Source: an uncultured Bacteroidales bacterium (lineage in GTDB: Bacteria; Bacteroidota; Bacteroidia; Bacteroidales; P3). Taken from it: DNA of 64,000 bases. This document shows, piece after piece, positions 16,654 through 26,900 of the stretch; within the stretch, counting starts at the first letter, position 1, and each line of letters opens with the position of its first letter. The notes beneath the pieces were generated by a model. The model did not search any database, was not told the DNA's origin, and saw only the letters and a program-made list of their open reading frames with translations. The position numbers and the translations under genes were made by a program. Location of the stretch: positions 5,645 to 69,644 of the forward strand of contig CAKZZD010000022.1 in the NCBI GenBank assembly GCA_937886715.1, written 5' to 3'.

Positions 16654-17964
16654 TCAATCCGACAACTGTCCCAACAGCGTGGCCGCCGTGCAGGCTTCCA
16701 CGCGCACCCTACGGTAGGTCCCGGGCTGGGCATCGCGGCGGTCAAACACAATCACCTTGTTCTGACTGTTGCGGCCGAACAGCTGCTCCTTGCTGCGATG
16801 CGAAGCACCCTCAACCAGCACCTCATATTCTTTCCCCACCTCCTTCTGGTTGTTTTCCAGCGCGATAGCCCCCTGCAGGGCGATAATCTCGTTCAGCCGG
16901 CGGGTCTTCTCCTCGTCGGCGACATCATCGGCCAAGTGGCGCGCGGCATAAGTGTTGGGGCGCAACGAATATTTGAACATATAGGCGTAATCGTATCTCA
17001 CCTTGCGAAACAGCTCCAGCGTGGCCTCGTGGTCCTCGAGCGTCTCCCCCGAAAAGCCCGCAATCACATCCGTCGTGATCGAACAGTCAGGCATCGCCCG
17101 GCGAATCGCCTCCACACGGTCCAGATACCACTCCACCGTATACTTCCGGTTCATCAGCTTCAGCATCAGGTTGCTTCCGCTCTGCACCGGCAAATGGATA
17201 CACCGGCAAATGTTCTGATGCGCCGCCATCACCTCCAGCAGTTTGTCGCTGAGATCCTTCGGATGCGACGTGGCAAAACGCACCCGCAACCTCGGATCCA
17301 CATTCGCCACCGCGTCCATCAGCCCCGGAAAGTCCACATCTCCACAGGCATACGAATTCACATTCTGTCCCAAAAGCGTCACCTCACGGTACCCCTGATC
17401 GAACAGCTTGCGAGCCTCGTCAACAATGGTCTTCGGATCGCGGCTGCGCTCGCGGCCCCTAGTATACGGCACCACACAATAGGCACAATAATTCTGGCAT
17501 CCACGCATAATCGAGATATAGGCCGAAATGCCGTTCGACCCGAAACGCACCGGCTCAATGTCGGCATACGTCTCAGTGGTGCTCAACTCTGTCTCGGCCT
17601 GACGCGCACCCTCGCGCACACGCACCAGAATGTCGGGCAGCGTCCGGTAAGCATCCGGACCCACCACAAACGACACATTGTCCTCCTCCGCCATCAGCTG
17701 GCTCTGCAGGCGCTCTGCCATGCAACCCAGCACACCTATCCGCAAGCCCGGGCGCCTGTTCTGCGCAGCACGCAACTCGCGCACACGATGCCGCACACGC
17801 TGCTCAGCATTGTCGCGAATCGCACAAGTGTTGATCAGCACATAGTCAGCATCTTGCAGCTCGTCCGTAAAACCATATCCGGCCTCCTTTAGTATAGAAC
17901 CCACAATCTCGCTGTCGGCAAAATTCATCTGGCAACCGTATGTTTCTATGTAGATTGTCTCCAT
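16654..17964 (-). CDS. miaB: tRNA-2-methylthio-N6-dimethylallyladenosine synthase MiaB
   Basis: About 436 aa from METIYIETYGCQMNFADSEIVGSIL, the usual MiaB start; an upstream in-frame ATG at 18057 would place the promoter inside the gene. The N-terminal UPF0004 domain has its cluster cysteines (YGCQMN, LINTCAIRDNAE, GVLGCMAERL). The radical-SAM motif is RGCQNYCAYCVVPYTRGRERS. A C-terminal TRAM domain follows (LVEGASHRSKEQLFGRNSQNKVIVFD). It adds the 2-methylthio group to i6A37 of tRNAs that read UNN codons. A TAnnTTTG box just upstream (17987-17994) makes it the promoter-proximal gene of a five-gene operon. Confidence 0.95.
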   Translation of the reverse strand: METIYIETYGCQMNFADSEIVGSILKEAGYGFTDELQDADYVLINTCAIRDNAEQRVRHRVRELRAAQNRRPGLRIGVLGCMAERLQSQLMAEEDNVSFVVGPDAYRTLPDILVRVREGARQAETELSTTETYADIEPVRFGSNGISAYISIMRGCQNYCAYCVVPYTRGRERSRDPKTIVDEARKLFDQGYREVTLLGQNVNSYACGDVDFPGLMDAVANVDPRLRVRFATSHPKDLSDKLLEVMAAHQNICRCIHLPVQSGSNLMLKLMNRKYTVEWYLDRVEAIRRAMPDCSITTDVIAGFSGETLEDHEATLELFRKVRYDYAYMFKYSLRPNTYAARHLADDVADEEKTRRLNEIIALQGAIALENNQKEVGKEYEVLVEGASHRSKEQLFGRNSQNKVIVFDRRDAQPGTYRRVRVEACTAATLLGQLSD

Positions 17965-17986
17965 TGGCGTCGTTTGTTTTCGGCTG

Positions 17987-17994
17987 CAAAGATA
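17987..17994 (-). promoter_or_regulatory. -7 box upstream of miaB
   Basis: Minus-strand TATCTTTG, an exact TAnnTTTG match followed by GCA, 22 nt upstream of the miaB ATG. It supports the start at 17964. Confidence 0.65.
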
Positions 17995-18064
17995 CCAACT
18001 TTTTCCGACACTTCTGAAAAAAAAGCACACCCCCGCCCCTCTCCGCATCGCCAGCACACCGACA

Positions 18065-18146
18065 CCTTCTCCCTACCAACTCCTACCCAACTCCTACCCA
18101 ACTCCTACCCAACTCCTACTCCAGTAGGAGATGATAAGGTGATAAT
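18065..18146. repeat. Bipolar 11-bp repeat array, copy 2 (divergent gap miaB / T9SS plug)
   Basis: Core CTCCTAC-TCCA-GTAGGAG at 18113-18130. The left arm, read outward on the minus strand, has four consecutive perfect GTAGGAGTTGG units and then TAGGGAGAAGG. The right arm has GTAGGAGATGA and then TAAGGTGATAA. This copy has the longest perfect tandem run. It occupies the 386-nt gap 17965-18350, together with the miaB and plug promoters. Between 18150 and 18320 I see no gene; an in-frame ATG at 18237 lies upstream of the promoter and is rejected as a start. Confidence 0.88.
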
Positions 18147-18320
18147 CAGTCGTTTATACGTACATACTCCGATACCGGATTAATCCCCCTGTTTAAATCC
18201 CCCATCAAGCACCTGTCTCGCATTGGAATCCACCCATTGTCGGTCACATCGGACATTTTGATTGTCAGACATTTGCATCATTCAAAAGCACATATACACA
18301 CCCATATCGGTTTTTTTGCG

Positions 18321-18328
18321 TATCTTTG
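18321..18328 (+). promoter_or_regulatory. -7 box upstream of the T9SS plug gene
   Basis: TATCTTTG followed by CA, an exact TAnnTTTG match 23 nt upstream of the GTG at 18351. It rules out the upstream ATG at 18237 as the start. Confidence 0.65.
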
Positions 18329-18350
18329 CAGAAACATAACGGAAAAAACG

Positions 18351-19613
18351 GTGAAGCGGATCACATCTCAACTGAAACTGGCTTTGGTGCTGCTGGCATC
18401 CCTTGCAGCGTCGGCCGCTCATGCCCAAACCATTGGCGATTCGGCATGGCGCAACGATGTCAAGACAGTCAGTCTCACCCGCACAGGCACCGAATTCGAG
18501 ATGCCGGTGCTGGTCATGGAATCCGACGACCGCATGGTGCTGCAGTTCGACGTGCTGAGCGAACACCCGGAGAACCTCCGTTACACCATCTACCATTGCG
18601 ATGCACAATGGCGCCGCGACGACCTGGAGCCCTATGAGTTCATGACTGGTTTCGAAAGCAGGCAGATCGAGAACTACGACTTCTCTTTTACCACCCTAGT
18701 GCCATACATCCACTACCATCAGGTGATCCCAGGCACCTTTGCGCAATTCATCCATTCTGGCAATTTCGTTGTCAGCGTGGCTCCCGACGACGCACCCGAC
18801 AGCATACTGCTCACTCGCCGCTTCTGCGTCAGCGAACAAAGCGTGAAAATCGAAGGCAACATTGTGCGGCCTTTCGACGGGATCGACATCAGTCGCCGAC
18901 AGCAGGTTGACGTGCTCCTCTCCCACCCCTCTCCAGCCCTGGCTCCTCAGTACCTGAGTGTAGCAGTGCAGCAAAACGGCCGGCAGGACAATCGCCGCTG
19001 GCTCGAATTCTCCGGCTATGAGGGATCCGACCTGGCCTACCGCAACCGCAAATGCAACATATTTGAAGGAGGCAACACTTTCAGGTTTTTCGACATGAGC
19101 AATCTGCGCACCCCGATGTACAAAGTGCAACGCATCGAGCGCTATGGCGGCGAAACGTTCGCCATCATCAGGCCCGAGGAGGACCGCTCGCGCAAGCATT
19201 ACATTGCCGAAACCTCCCTCAACGGCGGCATGAAGGTGAACATATGGGACCGCAAGAATCCAGCAATCGAGGCTGACTACGTGTGGGTCAACATCAGCCT
19301 GCCGATGCAACTGCCAATGATGGACGGAAGCGTGCATATAGTAGGCGCACTGACCGACTGGAAGCTCGACTCGGCAAGTCGTATGGACTACAACATGCAG
19401 TATCATGCCTACACCAAGCGCCTTTTGCTAAAGCAGGGATACTACGCCTACCAGTTGCTATTTCTGCCGGTACATGCGCAGGTGGCCGAAACCGCACGCT
19501 TAGAGGGTGACCACTACGAAATGGCCAACCAATACCAGATTTTTGTCTATCAGCGGATGCCGTCGGACCGAGCCGACCGCCTAATCGCGACTGGTCGTGT
19601 GGTGGGGCCGTAA
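18351..19613 (+). CDS. Type IX secretion system plug protein (DUF5103)
   Basis: About 420 aa from a GTG start, with a signal peptide (VKRITSQLKLALVLLASLAASAAHAQ). Family features include MVLQFDVLSEHPENLRYTIYHCDAQWRRDDLEPYEFMTGFESRQIENYDFSFTT, YIHYHQVIP, FVVSVAP, and later VHIVGALTDWKLDSASRMDYN and LLKQGYYAYQLLFLP. DUF5103 corresponds to the Plug protein, which binds the periplasmic side of the SprA translocon to close its pore when no cargo is engaged. It lies 6 kb from the gldKLMN block and is separately promoted. It converges with tilS, only 5 nt between the stops. Confidence 0.88.
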   Translation: MKRITSQLKLALVLLASLAASAAHAQTIGDSAWRNDVKTVSLTRTGTEFEMPVLVMESDDRMVLQFDVLSEHPENLRYTIYHCDAQWRRDDLEPYEFMTGFESRQIENYDFSFTTLVPYIHYHQVIPGTFAQFIHSGNFVVSVAPDDAPDSILLTRRFCVSEQSVKIEGNIVRPFDGIDISRRQQVDVLLSHPSPALAPQYLSVAVQQNGRQDNRRWLEFSGYEGSDLAYRNRKCNIFEGGNTFRFFDMSNLRTPMYKVQRIERYGGETFAIIRPEEDRSRKHYIAETSLNGGMKVNIWDRKNPAIEADYVWVNISLPMQLPMMDGSVHIVGALTDWKLDSASRMDYNMQYHAYTKRLLLKQGYYAYQLLFLPVHAQVAETARLEGDHYEMANQYQIFVYQRMPSDRADRLIATGRVVGP

Positions 19614-19618
19614 GGGGT

Positions 19619-20926
19619 CTACTGAACTACGGTTATTTCAAGAAGGCGACGGGTGGTTGCCGTGATGCGGAAGCGGTTGTCGGCACGCAGTCCCACAACC
19701 CATACCACACGCCCGTCGGCATCAACAAGGAGATGCAAATAGGCTTTCTCGATACGGTTGAGCTTTATATCGGAAAGGTAGTCGCTGACCAGACGGAACT
19801 GATTCATGCCGAAGGGCATGAAGCGGTCGCCGGGTTCCCAAAGGCGAAGCGACAGGGGTTGGCGCACGGCATCGGCATCGACGACGATTGTGGAGGGCGA
19901 CGACGGCAAGGCGAACCGGGTTGGAGGAAGGATGGAGTGGCGCAGGAGCGGAGGGGCAACTGATGTTTCGGCAGCAACAAGGAGACGATTGCGGTCGACA
20001 ACCATTTTGTGTGTCGGGGACTGGAAAAGGCTTCCGGTACGGGGTTCCGGCATGAGCGAGAGGAGGTCGTCGATGGTGCTGGCATTGAATCCGAAGGGGC
20101 GCAACAATTCGAAGAGCAGGGTACGCTGCGGCTCCAACGCAGCGATGTCGTCAAGGGAGATGGACCACATGGGCAATTGGAGGCCCGGAATCGAAGGTTT
20201 GACAGGATGGATCAGGCGCGCGGCAAGCGCTTTGATATGGCTATCAAAGACCTGTTCTGTTTCAGCGAGCCGTTCGATGTTGCCAAGCATGACTTGGTCG
20301 ACGGCGGGATAGATGTCCCGCAAGAGGGGCATGAGCTGCAGCCGGATGCGGTTGCGGCGGGCTTCGGTTTGCGTGTTGGTGTAGTCGTCGACGTATTCAA
20401 GTCTGTTGGATTCGATATAGCGGTTTATGTCGGAGCGGCTGAAACAGAGCATGGGATGGACCACATGACCCGAACGGGGACGGATGCCATGCAAACCGGC
20501 GATGCCGGTGCCTCGGAATAGGTTGAGGAAAAAGGTTTCGACGGAGTCGTCGGCGTGGTGCGCAGTAGCCACCGCATTGTAGCCGTGAGTGGATATCAGG
20601 CGATCGAAGTAGTCGTAGCGCAGCACACGGGCGGCTTCTTCCACCGAGAGCCTGTGTCCGGAGGCATAGCTGAGGGTGTCAAAGTCGATAGTGTGGAAAG
20701 GCACTCCATAGGTGTCGGCCAGCCGGCGCACGAAATCCTGGTCACGTTCGGCATCGCCGGGGCGAAGATGGAAGTTGCAATGGGCGATTGCAAAGGAATA
20801 GCCGGCGCGATGCATCAAGTGCAGCATTGCCACCGAATCGCGTCCGCCGCTTACAGCAAGCAACACCTCTTGCTCTGGAGAGAAGAGGTGTTGCTTGTTG
20901 ATATAGTCGCAAAAGCGTTGCAGCAT
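19619..20926 (-). CDS. tilS: tRNA(Ile)-lysidine synthase TilS
   Basis: 435 aa. The PP-loop ATPase motif SGGRDS is at about residues 26-31 (EVLLAVSGGRDSVAMLHLMHRAG). It is followed by IAHCNFHLRPGDAERDQDFVRRLA, ATAHHADDSVETFFLNLFRGTGIAGLHGI and HPMLCFSRSDINRYIES, and a C-terminal domain (LSLRLWEPGDRFMPFGM...LVSDYLSDIK). It converts C34 of tRNA-Ile(CAU) to lysidine, which is essential for AUA decoding. Its ATG overlaps the stop of the giant T9SS cargo gene by one base (TGATG), so its expression may be translationally coupled to an 11.8-kb secreted-protein gene. Confidence 0.94.
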   Translation of the reverse strand: MLQRFCDYINKQHLFSPEQEVLLAVSGGRDSVAMLHLMHRAGYSFAIAHCNFHLRPGDAERDQDFVRRLADTYGVPFHTIDFDTLSYASGHRLSVEEAARVLRYDYFDRLISTHGYNAVATAHHADDSVETFFLNLFRGTGIAGLHGIRPRSGHVVHPMLCFSRSDINRYIESNRLEYVDDYTNTQTEARRNRIRLQLMPLLRDIYPAVDQVMLGNIERLAETEQVFDSHIKALAARLIHPVKPSIPGLQLPMWSISLDDIAALEPQRTLLFELLRPFGFNASTIDDLLSLMPEPRTGSLFQSPTHKMVVDRNRLLVAAETSVAPPLLRHSILPPTRFALPSSPSTIVVDADAVRQPLSLRLWEPGDRFMPFGMNQFRLVSDYLSDIKLNRIEKAYLHLLVDADGRVVWVVGLRADNRFRITATTRRLLEITVVQ

Positions 20927-23900
20927 CAGCGCAAGATCATTTTGCGCATCTGACGGACACCATCGACCTCAATGCCGTAGTAGTAGACTCCAGCCGAGTA
21001 GTTGTCCATGTCGAGCATGATTGTATTGCTTCCGGCAGGATAGAATCTGGACTGCGAATGGAGCATGTGGCCCATGGCGTCCATCACGAAGAACTTGACT
21101 TGGGCGGCTTCAGGCAGAGTGAAGGGCACTGTGGTGCGGTTGGTGAAGGGATTGGGGAAGTTCTGGTCGAGGACAATCTGGCCGGCGTTGACATCAGGAA
21201 TATCGTCGACATAGTTCTTGACGATGATGTTGGTGGTGGTGTTGTTGGCAGGATTGACGTCGACCTTGAAGCTTGTGGTGTCGAGGGTGCAATAGCCCTG
21301 ATAGTGGCGCATCGGGTCTTTGGGGATGGTGCGCGGACATTCAAGGGTGACGGTCTGTCCGGCTTCGATGCGGTGTCGTGTCGAGAAGGTGAGTCCATCG
21401 CTGTTGCCGTTGATGAGCATAATGAACTGATAGGTTTTGTCGATCAGGGCCACGTTGCCGATGTTGCGGACCTGGACGAAGACACGGCAGTCGTTGGAGG
21501 CACGTTCTTCGACGATAATGCCGAGCAGGGCAAGATCGATCTTCTGGGCCATGACGACGTTAGTGGTGTCGTTGCTCGGGTCGTTGTCGCCAGCGGCTTT
21601 GACATATCCGGAGACGATGTCATAGCCGGCAGGACGGGTCTTGAGCTTGGTGGAGAAGACATGGTAGCCGGTTTCGAGAGCAGGCAACGGATATTCACGG
21701 CCGTAGATTTCGCGGACCATGGTGGTGGTGTCGTTGTCGATCCAGAAGCCGACTTCGAATCCATTGGCACCGCGAGCACCAAGATTATCGATCACCAATT
21801 CGAAGCGGACGCTGTCGTAGAGCGATTGGTCGACAACCACTCCGGCAGCTGCCAAATCGGTGATGGAAGAGATGCCATGGAGGCGCTTGGTGATGGTGTC
21901 GTTGTAGATGTATTCGTTGCTGTCGCACTTGATGATGCCGACGATGTCCATCATGCCCATGGTAGCATGGAAGCGCTGACGGAAGGTGTAGTTGAAGTAT
22001 TCGAGCGACGCTAGCGGCCGTCCGAGGATCTCTTCAAAGTCGATGTCTTCATCAACGCGATTGACGCCATTGACAACATATGTGGCGCGGGCGCGAGAGA
22101 TGGAGCTCTCACCGAAGTTGCGGATACGCATATTGACCACGACTGCTGTGTCGCCTGCGATGACACGCTCCAACGGAGTGATGAATGCTTCGGCAGCGAT
22201 ATCGTTTGCCAAGGGGGAGAGGACGAAATCGCGCGAGGTGGTGTCGTTGTCCTTGTAGTAGTCAAGGGGCAGATCGGTGAAGGCGGTGATGTTGAACGTG
22301 TCGGGGAAGATGTTCGTGATGATGAAGGGAGATTCCATCGTGAAGGTGTCGGTTTGACCCGGTGGCAAGATGCAATTGAGATTGGTGACACGGGGCAGAT
22401 AGATGCCATAGTGAGTGTATCCCAACTGGAGTGACCGGATTGTGTCGGAGCCGAAGTTTTTGACCACGACTTCGGGGTAGATGGTCTGTCCATACTTGGG
22501 CTCGACAGGTTTGGTGATGGCGATGACACCGACATCAATGCCACGCTGGGCACGGCCGATGACGAAGTCGTCGACTGCGCAACCTTCACCGAAGCTGGTG
22601 TTGGCGTTGGAGCCGATGGGGGTCTGATAGACAAAACGGAACTGGACCTTTTCCTGGAAGTTGCCCGAGATGGACTTGGTGCTGATCCAATAGCGCTGAT
22701 AGGCGTTGCCAGCCGAGTTGCCGTCGAAGACTTTGTTTTCCGCGTTGTTGTACCACACGTCGGCCGAGTCGCCCTCGATCTTTGTCCATTTATTCTCGAA
22801 GTCGTAGTATTCAATGTGGAGCGAACTACCGTTGGTGAGGTTACGCACAAGGCGGAATGACAAAGTGTCGGGTTTGATGACGGAGATGTCGATCACGGGA
22901 CTGTAGAGGTAGCTCACATTGCCGCGGGTGCCGGTGACGATGGTGGAGGTGAGGTCGGTCGCCCATGCGTTGGGTTCCGAGTAGGCTCCGACAATACGCG
23001 TCTTGGCGGGCGTTCCGAGCTGCCAATAGTTGCGGGAGTATTCATTGTTGCCAGACGGAGCATACCAATACAGGTTCTCGTCAAAGTTGTCCCTAAGGGT
23101 CAAGGTGATGACATGGAATCGGTTGTATTCGTAGAAAAGGCTGTTGTTGGTGGAGTCGAGATCTCCGTCGGATTCTTGCCAGATGTTGACCATAGTGGTG
23201 CCGAAGGGGAAAACGTGCTCGGGAAGGCTGACGAGTGTGCTGGCACCTGGCATCAGGGAGCCGGTCCAAACGAAGTCACCCATTGAGTTGTCGCCCGTTT
23301 CAAGGGCATCGTAGCGGTAGAAGATATGGACATTGGAAACATGTTCGGTGCCCTTGTTGGCCATGCGGAAAGTGATGACTCGCGAACTGTCGTTGACGGT
23401 GGAGCCTTCTTCACGGATCAAGTGGTTGCGCGGGGAGGCGATCTGGGTGAGAGCAATGTCGTTGGCAAGAGGTTCTGGATCGATATGGAGCATAAAGTCG
23501 ATCACATGGCCAGGATCCTCGAGGCAGGGATTGGGATTGCCGGTGCCAGAGCATGCGACGACACGCATTCTCATAAATCCATAGGAGGCTGTGTCGGGAA
23601 TAGTCACTTCAGCACCAAACAGTTGGCCTGTGTAAAGGGTAGACAGGTTATAAGCGATCTTTTCGTTGTCGGTAAACTCTCCGGAACGATCGTAGTCGAT
23701 ATAAACAGCGACATTGGCGGTTATGGCACGAGTGTCGTTCAAGGTAGACAGCATCACGAAGACCGAATCAACAGTACCGCGGGTGAGGTGCAAGACCGGA
23801 TATTCGGGATTTTGGTAGAGAGCCAAGTTATTGTAGGCACGACCGCTTGACAATGGCGGAATATCAAAGTCGATCTGGTTGAAGGCGACTCGCGAGATAT

Positions 23901-26900
23901 TGAGCGACGCCTCAAGGGGGGTGGTGGGAGTGCAGTAGGTGTTTTCAGCCAACGAACGGAAAGTGTAAGGGGCGCGGATGGTATCGTTGCGGCGGGTGCC
24001 GTCGGTGGCCAGATCGGTCCAAACAACCAATGAGTAGTTCTGGTTGGTGGTAGGCGTCGGTATGGTGAGGAGCGAATCGAAGGTGAATGCGTAGTTTTGG
24101 CCTCCGATGATGGGTTCGGTACAGATTTCGGTAACGTGCTGAAGGACTGTGTTGCCACGCTTCAGCTCGTAAGTGACGGGGAAGTTGCTTTGTGTAGCCG
24201 TACCATAGTTGGCTATCTGGACACGAACAGTGTCGTTGCTCATATATACGCGCGATCCGAGAGGAGCTAGTATTTCCTCGAAGGCGATATCGTTGGCGAT
24301 ACGCGGAGCCACATGCACGGTGACCGGGGAGAAGGCGCTGGCGCAACCCTTATCACTCAGGCAGTTGAGGTAGTATGTGGAGTCGTGGAAATATTGGGGA
24401 GTGTTGCCCCAACGGGTAGACAGGAGGTAGTTGTTTCCTGTATAGAAAGGCGCCTGGAGGGAATCGCGATACCAACGGATAGGTCGCAGATTTTCCTGAG
24501 ATGCTGTCACTGCGCCCCATGTACCATAGGCAAGGGTAGTGTCGTGGCCATCAGGCGGTGCGGGGGTGTACCATGAGTTGATGACAGGTGACGAGGATGT
24601 CGGGAGACCTGTTGAATCATTGGCGGGGATCACGTCGTACTGATAGTTGCACCATCCGTTGACACGGACTTTAATGTTGGCAGCAGTGTCGGTAGGATAG
24701 AGGTTGGCCGTTGTATTGAAAGTAAATGTACGCGAAGCATTTATAGGCAGGAGCGTCTCAAGCGTATGATATTCGCGGACAGTATCAACCATCGTCGGGA
24801 TGTTAATCTTGTTGGCATTCGGATTGTTCGGAATAAAGTTGGGTGAATAGCCTTGGGTATGGTATCCCAATTCGACTGTTGAATTTGCAGGGATGTCTTT
24901 GAAGCCAGAGTTCTTGATCGTGATGGTGATTGTAGAATTCTGAAGGTAACATCCTTCCGGGGCCGTCATACGGACAGCTTCGAGGTTGAATGCGGGGGCC
25001 AGATAGATGGGGGTGGTCAGGTCGTTGTCTCGCATATTGGAATCGATGTTGACCAGAAGTACGACATGCAGGGTATGGGTGTCGATGATTCCAAGTGTGG
25101 TGGGCATCATAACAGAATCGGTCTTCAGGACAGAAGATTGGAAGGTGCCGAGGTTGCGGATGGGCGTGGTGGTCACGCTTTCATGGCCCTCGATATAGGC
25201 ATACCAGCGGACGTTGGTTTCGGTGGCTATACCATTGTTGTAGAATGATGCTTTCACAAGTACAGAGTCACCCTCGATGTTATTGGGCGCAAGCGCCGAC
25301 AGCGGCATGGAGGGAGAGATGATTTCAACAATCGACATGTCATGATTGAGGCGAGGCATCTCATGGGCGCCGATAGTCGGAGCAGGAATCTGCGGCCGGG
25401 TAAAGCCATCGATGTCATCGGTGACATCGGTGTTGTACTGGGCCTTATCGACGAAGTTCGTCATCAGCAGGTGGAGGTCGTCAGGAGCGGTGAAGTAGGG
25501 GCGCTCGTTCAACGAACTACCATCGTCGCCGTTGGTTGTTTGGAGATCGGTCAGCGTGGCTTGCGGCGTGACCCAGTAGGCGATATATTCACAGTCGGTG
25601 TAATATACATTATAGTTGGAAGAGGTGACACTTGTGGGAGCCGCCACGTAGTATGCATACAATCCACTCGCATTGGCGAAGATATTGTTCATCACCTGAA
25701 TGTTGGTGGTGGTAGGCCCAGCATAGAAGGCGGTCGAGGTGACGCTGTTGGTCACGGTTGGGTTGAACACTGCCGGAGGCTGACCGGCATACACGCGCGC
25801 GGTATTATAGTATACATTAATATATGCACTGGAACTGTCGATATAGATACCTGAAGAGGGGGCCAGATTGCCAGCCGAAGCCGAACCGCTGGTGCTGATC
25901 ATATTGTTCTTGACAAAGACCCACGAGCGACTAGTACCTTGGACATTGTTCAACTGGATGCCACGCTTACCGCCACTCTTGTCATCGATCAGGTAGACAT
26001 GGTTGCGCTGGATTGTGACACTGCCATCGAGATTGGAAAGGCTCATGCCGATAAGCGGACGGCTATTGACACTGACGCCAGAGCGGATATAGTTAGACGT
26101 GATCTCAAGATTGGAGAGTCCACGGATTTCCAATCCGCGATACCAGAAATGAGTGATATTGTTGTTGCGCAGAGTGAAGTTCGAATATCCTGTGCCGGTG
26201 GCGCGGAGCGAATAATAACCGCTGTCGATGGTATTGCCTTGGAGTGTGAGGTTGGTGACATCATCGCCAAGAACGATACACGATGCATTGACGTTGTTGA
26301 TGGTTCCCTTTACACGGATTGTGTTGTTCAGCAGTCGGATATTGTCAGCGTTCTGCATTACTAATGCGTGAGCATAGTTCACGTTGTTGGCCGTAGGACG
26401 CGCCTCTATTCTGATATTACTGATCACCACGTTGCTAGCGCCGTCGAGCTGGAACACATAGTTGCTAGCCTGACTAGTGGAAGCCGTCAGCAACGGATTT
26501 TCGTCGCCTATGCCACGGAATGTCAGCGTGCTGACCGACGAAGAACCCTGAACATGGTTCAACACAACCTGTTCATTATAGGTGCCTGGCGACACATTGA
26601 AGATGACAGCGCCGTCAATACCCACAACGTTGAGCGTATCAATAGCAGCTGAGAAGGAATGGAAGTCTCCTGTATCAGTAGCGATAGAGTAAATTCCGGC
26701 ACAGAATCTGACGAGGAACTGGATTGTCAACGTGTCGTTGCTGGCCACATCGTCACCGGCAACCTTGACGACAGCCGTAACCGAGTGGCGGCCAGGCAAC
26801 AGGGGTGTGTCGAACAGCTGATATGTAGACCTCTGACCAGGGGCAAGAGAGGTGGTGATGAGCGTGGAATCGTTGGCCGCGCCGTCAATGGAATAGACCA

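Noticed and set aside
18070..18130. Tandem repeats as a possible CRISPR array
   Set aside because: Units are contiguous 11-mers without spacers, and there are no cas genes.
18237..18350. ATG at 18237 as start of the T9SS plug gene
   Set aside because: It precedes the -7 promoter box (18321-18328); the GTG at 18351 gives a proper signal peptide.
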